A DNA stretch of 64,000 bases, from assembly GCA_030549495.1 (NCBI GenBank), contig JAUIRK010000157.1:179001-243000 (forward strand), read 5' to 3'. This document shows positions 56,801 through 64,000 of the stretch, one piece after another (position 1 is the stretch's first letter; every line of letters begins with the position of its first letter). Below the pieces are notes generated by a model. It searched no databases and was not told the origin of the DNA. It saw only the letters and a list, made by a program, of their open reading frames with translations. The DNA comes from Nectonema munidae (Eukaryota > Nematomorpha > Nectonematoida > Nectonematidae). The position numbers and the translations under genes are program-made.

Positions 56801-59504
56801 TTATATTATATTATATTTATTTATATAATCATTCATAATATTATATTTATTTTATAATTATTTTAACCTTACTATGGTTTATAAACAGACGGCAATTCTA
56901 CAAAGAAAGCGAAAAAGCACTGTCGTTGGAGACAAAGATGCACGGAAAAAAAGAATATTCTATTGCTAGAGATCTCTATCTTTCCTACTCAACGGTCTTT
57001 TCAATTTTGAAACAAAGAAATTTGAAAGTGATGTTGCAAGCAGTACAAAGAAAAGCTAGAAGTTTATTTCGGATGTTGAAAGAACGTGCAGGTAAAGAAT
57101 CCGTATCATTAGAATTCATGGCAAGTAATGGATGGTTTCGTCGTTTTCGAGAGCGTAATCAGGTTCATCACGTGTTGTCGAGAGGTAAGGCTGCAAACTG
57201 TGATTAGCCTGCAGCTAAAGCATTTGTGGAAAAATTTGATAAATTAATTGAAAATGAGGGATATTTGCCATAGAAAATTTTTAATGTAGATGAAACAGCT
57301 TTGTTTTGGAAGAAAATGCCAAAAGGGACTTACATTAGTAAAGAATTCTCAAGTGCACTAGGGCACAAAGCAATTAAAGAAAGATTCACTTTATTGTTTG
57401 GTGGAAACATTGCAGGACACAAATTAAAACCTTTTCTTATTCGACTTTCAGAAAACTCACGTGCACTGAAAAAGTGAATAAGCATACTCTCCCTATTTTT
57501 TATCGAAGTAAGCAAAAAGCGTGGATGACACGCGCACTGTTTGAAGATTGGTTTAATAACTGTTTTCTTGTAGAAGTGCGTCAATATTGCAATGATAAAG
57601 GCATTCATTTTAAAATTTTATTTGTGCTTGACAATGCGCCTGGCCATCCTACTTACTTGGATCATATTTATTCAAATATAAAAGTCGTGTTTTTTCCTGC
57701 TAATACTACTCCTCTCGTTCAACCAATGCAAAGAGGAGTGATTTCTACCTTGGCGCACTATTTGCGCATTTCTTTTGATCAGGCTATGGATGCAAACCCT
57801 GGCTTGACTTTGCTTGATTATTGGAAATCATACAATATTTATCACTTCATTAAGCATGTTTATCATTCATTAAGTTTATCAAGCATGTTCAAGCTTGGGA
57901 TTTTGTAACAGAAAAATGTATGCACCGAGTATGGAAACAGTGTAACAAGCGCTTTTTTCGAGATTTTGTTAGTTTTGATAACGATGAAAAATTAACAATG
58001 TGCAAGAAAAAGTTGTTCGTTTGGCAACTCAGCTGGAATTAAAGTGTGATGAAAAAGAAATTGAAGAACTAATAACTGAAGAATGTGAGCAGTTAACAAA
58101 CGAAGAACACCTAGAAATAAAAGAAAAAAAGCTGAACAAGAAAGAAGAGAAGCAGTAAAAGAAGAAATACGCGAAAAAAGTTTACTGAAAAAGGGTTATT
58201 CGAGGTCATGACTAAGATGAACGCTATGCTACAAAAACTTGAAAGCCTGGATCCAAATGTTGAACGGTTTGCCCGAATAGAAAGAACTATGCAAGGAACA
58301 ATGAAGCCGTACAAAGAAATTAATGAAGAGAAGAAAAAACATGATACAAACTAAATTGAGAAAGTTTATAAAGAAAACCCCCAAGTCTGCCTCACCCAGC
58401 ATCGATGCCTCTATTCCTTCTGCATCCCACAACGCTCCTATCACTTTCTCTTGTGAGGCCCTTCACCCTTTTGCTATGCCAGACTCACTGTTTTTGTTTC
58501 CTTTCTACAAGAGTATTTATTTAAATTTAATAAAATTGTTTTGTTATAAAATTGATAAACAATAAAGAGCTTTTATATAAAAAAATCCAATAGAAAATGT
58601 ACCTTGAAAATGCAATAAATTTATTGCAATTTTTTATGCAATAAATATTGAAATTGCAATAATTTCAATATTTGCAAGTAATTGCATGATTCTTTAATCA
58701 ATAAAGTCTTATTAAAATTTTTGGTTTTGTTTAATTTTCTAACATATTAAATTGTGTGTCTAAATGCAGTGAAATTTTAGTAGTGTACCTTTCTTTTTAT
58801 TACAAGTGTATACAAATGTCTAAAACATGATATCAAACAAGACAAAGATTTTATAAAAAATAAACCAATTAAATTGATCCTTTGAGGACCAGAATTTTGG
58901 AGATTAATATTCTGCTTCCATTTTCTATTTTTTGGCTCATTGGTCCTCAAAGGGTTGAGTAAATATAGATAGTCGTAAACGTTGATTTTTCGTAAGTGAT
59001 CTTAAATATAATAATAAGATATATACTGTTAAAACTGATGAATATAATCCTTAGTCCTTTTAGACATCTCTTTGGCCATTTAAAGACGCTGTGCGAGCTT
59101 GGGAGCCACGATCTTTGAATAAGGGGAACTTTTTTGGTTTAGGGAATTCGTGCCGTTCTGGCGCAATCCTTCGATTCTGTGCACCGCTCTAACTTGGCCT
59201 CATTTGGAGTTATGCCTTTGCAATTTTTGAACGGAGAGTCTGCAGAGTCTTTTGGTTTGTCTGGCTTTGAAGACTACTCAATAACGCTTCCAGAATCCGT
59301 TCAACCCCTCCAATACCTTGACATCATCGTAGCTTTCTCGTACTGAGTATAGTTGTGTCGTATCTTTAATATTTTCTTGTTTAGGTGAACAATTCCATGG
59401 TTTTCAAGTGCAAACTCTGTCTTTATAATAAGCAAGAAATTGACTTTTTTTTACATGGAGGACTAATCAACCTAAAATCCAAGTCATTATTATCTTTGCG
59501 GTGA
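41850..59504 (+). CDS. IREB2-like: IRP2-like iron regulatory protein (aconitase superfamily), 15 exons
   Basis: Predicted cytosolic RNA-binding regulator of iron genes, 1039 aa (human IRP1 889, IRP2 963). Exons: 41850-41964, 42029-42194, 43189-43326, 45921-46187, 46419-46488, 46540-46881, 48780-48951, 49005-49102, 50876-51269, 52581-52754, 53995-54319, 55618-55899, 55958-56228, 59143-59328, 59385-59504. All have GT-AG ends and phases fit throughout. Start: the first in-frame ATG after a stop at 41805; an acceptor at 41796 implies an upstream noncoding exon. Cluster cysteines C575, C641, C644 and arginines R674, R679, R860 and R928 are kept. Catalytic positions differ: DN at 130-131 (usual DH), DPH at 305-307 (DSH), DF at 826-827 (DH), SPR at 926-928 (SSR). 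IRP2-like signatures: [34 protein letters not shown], and a cysteine-rich exon (residues 140-229). An acidic insert lies at about 503-523. The exon model is from alignment by eye; the 59328 donor is the least certain. Confidence 0.93.
42285..42435 (-). repeat. tRNA-like SINE, copy A (head present)
   Basis: Read on the minus strand it starts GGGGGCGTAGGTAAGGTGGT TAGATACTTGG (A-box-like region) and then has GGTTACGATCC (B-box-like). It continues into a body with GTTCGACACAAACG, CAATTGCGACTT and GGTGAAACCAC. The body order is repeated at 60465-60595 and 8805-8885. It is intron 2 DNA of the IRP2-like gene, inserted antisense. A tRNA-derived head with a unique body defines a SINE. The parent tRNA was not determined. 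Confidence 0.75.
43487..45836 (-). mobile_element. hAT transposon with ZBED5-like transposase, in IRP2-like intron 3
   Basis: The termini are CAGTGTTTCTCAACC (left) and GGTTAAGAATCCCTG (right). Flanking 8-mers tctagtcc and tctagtct differ at one base (with a one-base shift of the end). Minus-strand frames in order: a region near 45420-45250 with the zinc-finger-like end of the N-terminus, 45221-45003 ([20 protein letters not shown]), 44920-44543 ([51 protein letters not shown]), 44368-44174 and 44295-43948 (dimerisation region). The order and motifs match the ZBED5/FAM200/SCAND3 group. The usual GVCTDGAP is GVCTYGAP here, a changed catalytic aspartate, and frames are broken, so it is dead. 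It makes up nearly all of intron 3. Confidence 0.92.
45921..46187 (+). CDS. Exon 4 of the IRP2-like gene: cysteine-rich insert with CPFH motif
   Basis: 267 bp (89 codons), phase 2 at both ends, so it can be skipped without a frameshift. The acceptor is TTTTCATCAAG and the donor GG|GTATTC. It joins exon 3 (...DMSKV) to exon 5 ([15 protein letters not shown]), exactly where vertebrate IRP2 carries its 73-aa cysteine-rich domain before KNQEVEFGRN. The peptide has a basic stretch [11 protein letters not shown], a histidine/cysteine/acidic part ending [11 protein letters not shown], and [12 protein letters not shown]. In human IRP2 the corresponding ILCPFHL supplies Cys201 and His204 of the heme-regulatory motif. 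Five cysteines in all (188, 203, 206, 220, 224). No evidence of expression is available from sequence alone. Confidence 0.85.
47640..47706. mobile_element. hAT-type right terminus
   Basis: The segment GCGGCACTCGGGCCGTGCGT and its end TTTAACACCCCTGG resemble the CGGCCC...GACACCCCTG end of common hAT MITEs. The matching CAGGGGTGT left end was not found in the preceding intron sequence, so only a fragment is claimed. It lies in the intron between exons ending 46881 and starting 48780 of the IRP2-like gene. Confidence 0.45.
49265..49365. repeat. Degenerate TTAGNG-type simple repeat
   Basis: A run of GTTAGAATTAGTGTAGAATT, GTTAGTAGTATAGTTAG and GTTAGGGTTGAGGTTACA variants with roughly six-base periodicity. 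It lies in the intron between exons 49005-49102 and 50876-51269. It resembles diverged TTAGGG DNA, but only one exact hexamer context is visible. Confidence 0.6.
50876..51269 (+). CDS. Exon 9 of the IRP2-like gene: cluster cysteine plus acidic insert
   Basis: 394 bp, phase 0 in and phase 1 out. It encodes [19 protein letters not shown] (IRP family: INLNSIVPSVSGPKRPQDR) and ends [19 protein letters not shown], with the first cluster cysteine C575. Between them the family has about 55 residues, and here there are about 90. The additional part starts [20 protein letters not shown] and continues with a serine- and cysteine-containing stretch (C546, C550, C556, C563). The insert is in the surface region before the GSVVIAA strand of the core. 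It may be a flexible loop, and its cysteines could interact with the cluster or metal, but this is inference. Confidence 0.85.
51631..51767. mobile_element. TTAA-flanked MITE (piggyBac type), copy 2
   Basis: TTAA at both ends, 137 bp in total, the same length as the copy at 12169-12305. The interiors match nearly base for base from GGAACATAAGTAATTTC through TATAAATCGTCTGCG. The termini differ more than the centre (CCCATTTACGGCC here). It lies in the intron after exon 50876-51269 of the IRP2-like gene. Confidence 0.85.
52848..53154. mobile_element. hAT MITE with perfect 8-bp target duplication
   Basis: The left end CAGCGTTTTTCAAAC and the right end GTTTGAATAACGCTC form imperfect inverted repeats. 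TTCTAGAG flanks both sides exactly (52840-52847 and 53155-53162). The 307-bp interior has CGGCCCATCGCAAC near the left and CGCGACCCGCTGAAGG near the right, with no ORF. It lies about 90 bp after exon 52581-52754 of the IRP2-like gene. The intact duplication points to a fairly recent insertion. Confidence 0.88.
56570..58560 (+). mobile_element. Tigger/pogo transposon in IRP2-like intron
   Basis: The 5' end has AATATCCGAGTTACGACC ACTCGCACTTACGACC, like Tigger termini. Frames in order: 56926-57207 is the CENP-B-type DNA-binding region ([14 protein letters not shown], with the preceding KERAGKE block). 57215-57470 holds [13 protein letters not shown] and [11 protein letters not shown]. 57474-57908 carries [15 protein letters not shown] and [20 protein letters not shown], the DDE core. 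58030-58353 is the acidic, lysine-rich tail ([16 protein letters not shown]). Frameshifts and a stop separate the parts. The 3' inverted repeat was not found. It accounts for about two-thirds of the 2.9-kb intron between exons ending 56228 and starting 59143. Confidence 0.9.
58875..58957. mobile_element. Short MITE with CCTTTGAGGACCAG ends
   Basis: The left CCTTTGAGGACCAG and the right TTGGTCCTCAAAGGG are inverted repeats about 83 bp apart. A TGATTCTGC-like interior (GATTAATATTCTGCTTCC) resembles partial copies at 52425-52460 and 55240-55280. Flanks are TTGAT and TTGA, which may be drifted TTAA sites. It lies in the intron before exon 59143-59328. Confidence 0.7.
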
Positions 59505-59526
59505 TGCAAGTTGTTTTAATTTTTTC

Positions 59527-59532
59527 AATAAA
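59527..59532 (+). promoter_or_regulatory. Polyadenylation signal AATAAA of the IRP2-like gene
   Basis: AATAAA starts 23 bases after the TGA at 59502-59504, followed by T-rich sequence. If used, the 3' untranslated region would be very short. Confidence 0.6.
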
Positions 59533-59539
59533 TTTATGT

Positions 59540-60464
59540 ATGGCTTTTCAATTGTTGTAATTAATTGGAAATTTATTTGAAATTTTTTTATGATTTTTTT
59601 CTTAATTTCGAAATACAAAAATAAAAATCTCATTTTATTATTTCGTGTGATTAAAAATATTTTCACATTATCAAGAACTTCACACTGTGTTAGATGATTA
59701 GTTCAGGTTTGATAGATTTGGAATTTGAAAACGTTGTTTTAATAATGTGTGTTTGTTACAAACATTTATGAGATTGAATACTAATTTAATAGCATGCGTA
59801 GGCCAGTTAAAAATTGGGCCAACATTTTTTGATGTAATCTTTAATTTTTATGTAAAAAATTTTCTTAGAAAAGATTCTCTTTTTTTGAAAAATGAATGGA
59901 TAACATTTATTCTATATTTAATCTAAATAGCAGGAATGCTAGAACGAGAATTAAAGTAAAATATAAAATGTTTTATTATATTGAAATGTAAAAAGTTTTT
60001 TACGCATTAAAATGAACATTTAACGGCACTTGTTGTGTCCTGACATTTCTTCAGTTTCGCATGAACACTCAAGACTTCATTTCTGCTTTTCAAAATGCTG
60101 AGAATATCATTGTTATCGTTTTATTAAATATATTTTTGATACCACATATGACTTTCTTTATACAATTAAAAACTGTAATAGCATTTTTTCACTGTTTGAA
60201 GAATAGATTATTATCTTTTGAAATTGCAAGAATGTTCTTGTTCCATCTCTCTTTCCTCTATTTTCGCTATGTTATTTTATCTCTATAAAAAATATTTTAG
60301 TTTTCTGAGCTAATTTAAGATAAACAACCTATATATTTTTGATGTTGGAGTGAACTCTTTAGTTTGTAATAAAATTTTTTTTTTTAACGAAGTGCTCGTT
60401 ATGGTTGTGAGGAGCTTTAACTTTAGTAAAAAGTTAAGCTTCATCTTTTTTGTATATAAGATAT
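59540..60464. other. AT-rich stretch after the IRP2-like gene, nothing recognised
   Basis: The 75-codon frame at 60061-60288 is hydrophobic, low-complexity and without a family motif. I see no RNA gene or repeat. Confidence 0.35.
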
Positions 60465-60595
60465 GTATGGGCGTGAGTGAGTTTTTAGATACTGGCTCAA
60501 TGTGTTACACCAAACCTACTTTCCTCATAGTTCGATACAAGCGGCGCAATTGTGCTTTCTCGATGAAAACACCCCAATGAACCTTTAACTCTACT
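60465..60595 (+). repeat. tRNA-like SINE, copy B
   Basis: Reads GGGCGTGAGTGAGTTTTTAG ATACTGG, then, after a diverged B-box part, GTTCGATACAAGCG, GCAATTGTGCTTTCTCGATG and AAAACACCCC. It aligns along its length with the minus-strand copy at 42435-42285. Read-out orientation is plus here. Confidence 0.75.
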
Positions 60596-60804
60596 AATTA
60601 AAGAGATCTTTTTAATCCGACTCATTTTTTCAAAGAACAAAAAGAAGGTTCAATAGATTTTTTGTATTCTTTACTTTAATCACTTTTTTTAAAATTTATG
60701 CATATATGTAACCATTTAAATTGTTCAATAGTGCGAATTTTCTTGAAGTATACAAAAAGTTTTTTGTTTTAAACATGAGACAAACAATCCATTTTATATC
60801 CTTG

Positions 60805-60900
60805 GTTTAGAATAGCGTTTCATCTCAAACTATAAAAAATTGTTTCAAGCGTGTAGGAGTTTTTCCTGATAAATTTATTTCAATATAGAAAAAAAATCAA
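60805..60900 (+). pseudogene. Scrap of Tigger transposase C-terminal region
   Basis: A short frame reads NSVSSQTIKNCFKRVGVFPD, which matches the WxxVxxxTIxNCFRKAGF segment between the DDE core and the tail of Tigger/jerky transposases. Nothing else of the element was recognised around it. Confidence 0.6.
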
Positions 60901-61119
60901 TCTTTGATTCCTACATTTGAAACTGAAGCTCCTGAGAGAGATATATAACTTTGAATCTGTATTACTGAACCAGCAATAAACCGAAAATTTAAACGAAAAA
61001 ACAATTTTATTGAATAGAGAGAAATAGAGGCGTCTTCGGTCTTCAAGGGATTATTGCCTTTATGAATTAGCTGATTGATAGCTTTGGGAGTTGGTGAAGA
61101 TCTTGGAAAGGTTTCACCT

Positions 61120-62065
61120 CTTGGTTGTTTTCTTTGGTGATGTGGTTGGGTTCTGATTATGTATATATGTGTGTGTGTGCGATGCGTTATGCGTTATCTT
61201 TACTCGATGTGATACAGTAGAGTAGTGGTAATGTTGTGCTTGAAGCAACACAGGCATGGATTGTGTATTGATTGGCGCACAAGGAAATGAATGTCCCATC
61301 ACTAAACCACTTGTTTTTTGCTCGAAAATGTCCAAGTAAAATAAATTTTCATGCTTTCTGATTCATGAAGTATGAAGTTATAACCTCTTGTAGTAACATT
61401 GTGATTTTCATTGGCATCAGTCCTTGCTCTTTCACGTCTCACATCACATTACGAGCTAACGATGTTTTTTAGGCAATGCACCACATGCACTCAACGGTAA
61501 ATTACTTGTAGAGCGGTTGATGACAGATGATGTGACTTTAGATTGCAGCGATTGCTTTTTATCTTTTCTTTCATTTTTAATGAATAATTGAGAGCTAAAT
61601 CTGGTGGATGTGAATGATTACTTGCAACTTTTTGCATGTTTTCGCCACAAGTGATAACGCTGGCGCTACAAGAATTTCGTTTTTCGCATCTCCAATATAT
61701 AAGAATATTTTTCTTTAGGTTTATGACGTATGCAAAACCATCATATAGAAGCTTTTTTCTACCTTTGTGACCAGTTACAAAAAAAAACTTTGTTTATAAG
61801 CTGTATTAAGTTGTCACTATATATATATACTAAAAATAATTAAATTGATCATAAAATTGTAACTCATGGAAGGTTCTTTTTTAATTAAGTAGTTAGGCTC
61901 AGATAAAATGTTTTTTAAAATTAATATCTAAATACACACACTTTTTCTTTGTATTTAATAGATCAAACTGTCTGAAGTACACTTAATTCTGTTTGTGCGT
62001 ACTTTCAACCTTTTAGGCGTTTAGACAGTTAGGCATTGTGTCTTTTGTCTTTCAGTCTTTAGGCA
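61120..62065 (-). mobile_element. MULE-type transposon with FLYWCH finger, copy 2 (inverted)
   Basis: On the minus strand, 61785-61575 gives VTGHKGRKKLLYDGFAYVIN, ILIYWRCEKRNSC and SHPPDLA, the FLYWCH finger also seen in copy 1 at 27.0 kb. Further on, CAACCGCTCTACAAG and TTACTACAAGAGG match copy 1. 61335-61230 gives SGLVMGHSFPCAPINTQSMP, the start of the MULE core (copy 1: FSDGTFSCAPINKQ), with DG changed. The upstream end (62060-61985) has the GCCTAAAGACTGAAAGAC-like motifs shared with copy 1. The transposase core is cut off after this, so the copy is truncated and broken. Confidence 0.85.
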
Positions 62066-62070
62066 TATGC

Positions 62071-62130
62071 AGTGCCGGATTAACATAGTATCAGATGTAG
62101 CAGCTGCTACAGGCCCCGCGCTTAGTTGAA
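62071..62130. mobile_element. hAT-type terminus fragment
   Basis: CAGTGCCGGATTAACATAGT followed by a GCTGCTACAGGCCCCGCGC segment resembles the left end of common hAT elements. No right end was found within the window. Confidence 0.45.
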
Positions 62131-63475
62131 AAATTTTTTTTTGACTTTTTGTAATATCTTTTAGTTTTCAATTCTTCTTTTATATTTAAATAAATTTTTG
62201 CTCTTGAATTTTGTGGTTTTTTATCTTTTTTGTAGAATCTAGATTTGTAAATTTAATCGATCTACTACAAGTCCCGTACTCGGTAGATCCGAACTGGGCA
62301 TATGGTCGGTTTACTAGTTAAAATGCTTATATATTTAGTTAATTCGACACTACATTGACTTTTATATATAATATTTAAGCACAATCGATAAAATAATTTT
62401 CTTTCTTGATACAATAATGATTTTATCCATCTCATAAATAGCGATGGAAGCAACTTTCTATTGAAAACGAGCTAGGATCATGGTCGATAAAAGCTGATAA
62501 AATTAAAATTTTTATTTCTCATGAAATTTTTCAACAATAACCTTATAGATAGGTTATATATTATAATATATGTAATGACCGAAAGATATATGTAATTTAA
62601 CAAAAAAATTAAAATGACATGTTGAAAAACATTTCTGGGTGCTACTCTAACTAAAACGAGCAATATTGGCCCTCTTTGATTTGATACTTGTTCCTTCGTT
62701 TATACTTTCCTTCAAATTAAAGAGACAGCTTTGAAGTTTGAACTATATATCTCAACAAGACCTATTGTTTTGCTTAAAAATTTGATATCAGCTAGAAGTC
62801 TGTAATTCAATTTTCCTATACTTTATATGGCATCTAACTTTGATCTTCGTTCTAAACATGGAATACCTTGGTATCTCTACTTTCATCAGAAATTGTTTTT
62901 GTGCAATATATGTTCGAAAAAATCTTTTCAAGCGATTTCAGAGCTTTTCTTTTAAAGAGAATCTATTTAAATAAAATCTTGGCTTTTTTTCATAAATATC
63001 ATGTTTTGTATTGTCAGGTGATATGAACAGATATCACTCTGAATTCATTTCATGTTCTTCATGAAATCAATCATAATCCTCGTATTTTAATTACAAAAAG
63101 TTTTTCACGTTTATAACATCTAAAAGACTCCCTTTCATAACGAAGGAAAAAATTGGTCAAATCTTCACTTATTGGTTATCTGTCATAGATATGGTAGGGT
63201 AACTCAAACTGGAAATTTTCAGATTACTTTTTTGTGAATTGAGATTGAAATATTAACTATTAATATAAAGGTGTAAAGATTTTTGATTCACAATGTATGA
63301 GCTTCTTCTTGACGGCCAAGATGTTTTTTGAAAATCTCAATACTATATTTTTACACCATCTACTAGTTCATTGTCCGTGTAGACAAGTTTGTTAAAATTT
63401 ATAGCTCCTCCGAGCATTTTATTAAACTAGTTACTGTAAGATGTCCAGCAACAATTAATGCTGATTAGCGTGACC
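62131..63475. other. AT-rich stretch, nothing recognised
   Basis: Short minus-strand frames at 62265-62453 and 62478-62663 have no family motif. If the LIM-like exon to the right is real, this may be its downstream intron or flank. Confidence 0.35.
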
Positions 63476-63628
63476 TTAATGGAAAGTACGCGTCTGAGCA
63501 ACAACACATCCTTTAATGGGCACACCGCAAGCACACACCTTAGCTGGTTTCGCGAGTATATAAGCCTCACCTTTTACAACATGATTATTCATCTTCGCAT
63601 CGCTTCTAATAAAGTCTTTTTCTACAGT
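63476..63628 (-). CDS. Possible exon with LIM-like motif
   Basis: On the minus strand a good acceptor (TTTTCATTTCAG) precedes a 50-codon open frame ending in TAA. It reads HVVKGEAYILAKPAK, then VCACGVPIKGCVVAQTRTFH. The G-x-P-I-x-G-x-x-V-x-A-x-x-R-x-F-H pattern is that of the first half of a LIM domain (CxxCGxPIxGxxVxAxxxxFH). However, the first cysteine pair is C-x-C instead of C-x2-C, and the second zinc-binding half is absent. A weak donor GTACTT lies just before the end. Composition is clearly less AT-rich than the flanks, which supports a coding origin. The gene, if any, would continue in both directions. Confidence 0.4.
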   Translation of the reverse strand, partial: TVEKDFIRSDAKMNNHVVKGEAYILAKPAKVCACGVPIKGCVVAQTRTFH

Positions 63629-64000
63629 CTGAAATGAAAATTCAAAAAATACACTTACTCAAATCTATAAGCGAAAATACTAAATAAGCTGGAAAACGAA
63701 TAAGGAGAAGATAAAATGAAACAGACTGTAGAAATATTGTCTTTGCTCACAACCAGATGATTTTTCTACTCACAGTATTCAAAATAATAACAAGTACAAA
63801 ATTGGCTGAATTATATCCGTTCAAATTGCGTGACTTTTCCTAAAATCGTTAGCTGCATCTTTTGATACCATTTTCATTTCATGTCCAAAACATCAAAATC
63901 AAAAATTAAAATGTTTCACCAAAATTTTGCCATTTTCTGTAGCTTATAACTTAGAGTCTATATTATATGCTACTTTGAAAATTTATTATTATATACAGTT

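Noticed and set aside
41850-59504. Reading the gene as ordinary cytosolic aconitase / IRP1
   Set aside because: The core would allow it, but the cysteine-rich exon, [10 protein letters not shown], the [12 protein letters not shown] segment and the HGGLINL tail are closer to IRP2, and four catalytic positions are altered.

Overview
This is an AT-rich nuclear window from an animal. It has spliced genes with GT-AG introns, a syntaxin-16 gene, an iron-regulatory-protein gene, and many decayed DNA transposons (piggyBac, hAT, Tigger/pogo, Tc1/mariner, MULE with FLYWCH finger), LINE fragments and a tRNA-like SINE family. The base composition, and a mix of very short introns (51-64 bp) with transposon-inflated ones, suggest an invertebrate. 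I cannot name the species or phylum. I recognised no retroviral, LTR or capsid-bearing element.

Layout. 0.06-11.3 kb: a minisatellite, a piggyBac transposase fossil, a LINE fragment, a hAT-like element with a 24-bp C run, a SINE fragment and a tandem array. 11.3-18.9 kb, minus strand: the last five coding exons of syntaxin 16, covering Habc part, SNARE motif and C-terminal anchor; N-terminal exons were not found. One intron of this gene holds a hAT element with a TTAA-flanked MITE nested in it. 19.6-41.7 kb: no confident host gene. This part holds a Tc1/mariner copy, a Tigger copy, one MULE, LINE pieces on both strands and dispersed repeats.

41.85-59.50 kb, plus strand: a complete 15-exon gene of the IRP/aconitase family, predicted at 1039 aa with every splice phase consistent. 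It resembles IRP2 more than IRP1. A separate phase-2/phase-2 exon sits where vertebrate IRP2 has its cysteine-rich insert, and it carries a Cys-Pro-Phe-His motif like the IRP2 heme-regulatory motif. The three cluster cysteines and the active-site arginines are kept, but several aconitase catalytic positions are changed. A ZBED5-like hAT transposon, a Tigger copy, MITEs and a SINE sit in its introns.

59.5-64.0 kb: a second SINE, a Tigger scrap, a second MULE copy in the opposite orientation to the first, and one possible LIM-like exon on the minus strand.

The two host genes are divergently oriented and about 23 kb apart. One acts in endosome-to-Golgi membrane fusion and the other in cellular iron control. 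Nothing in the sequence links their functions.
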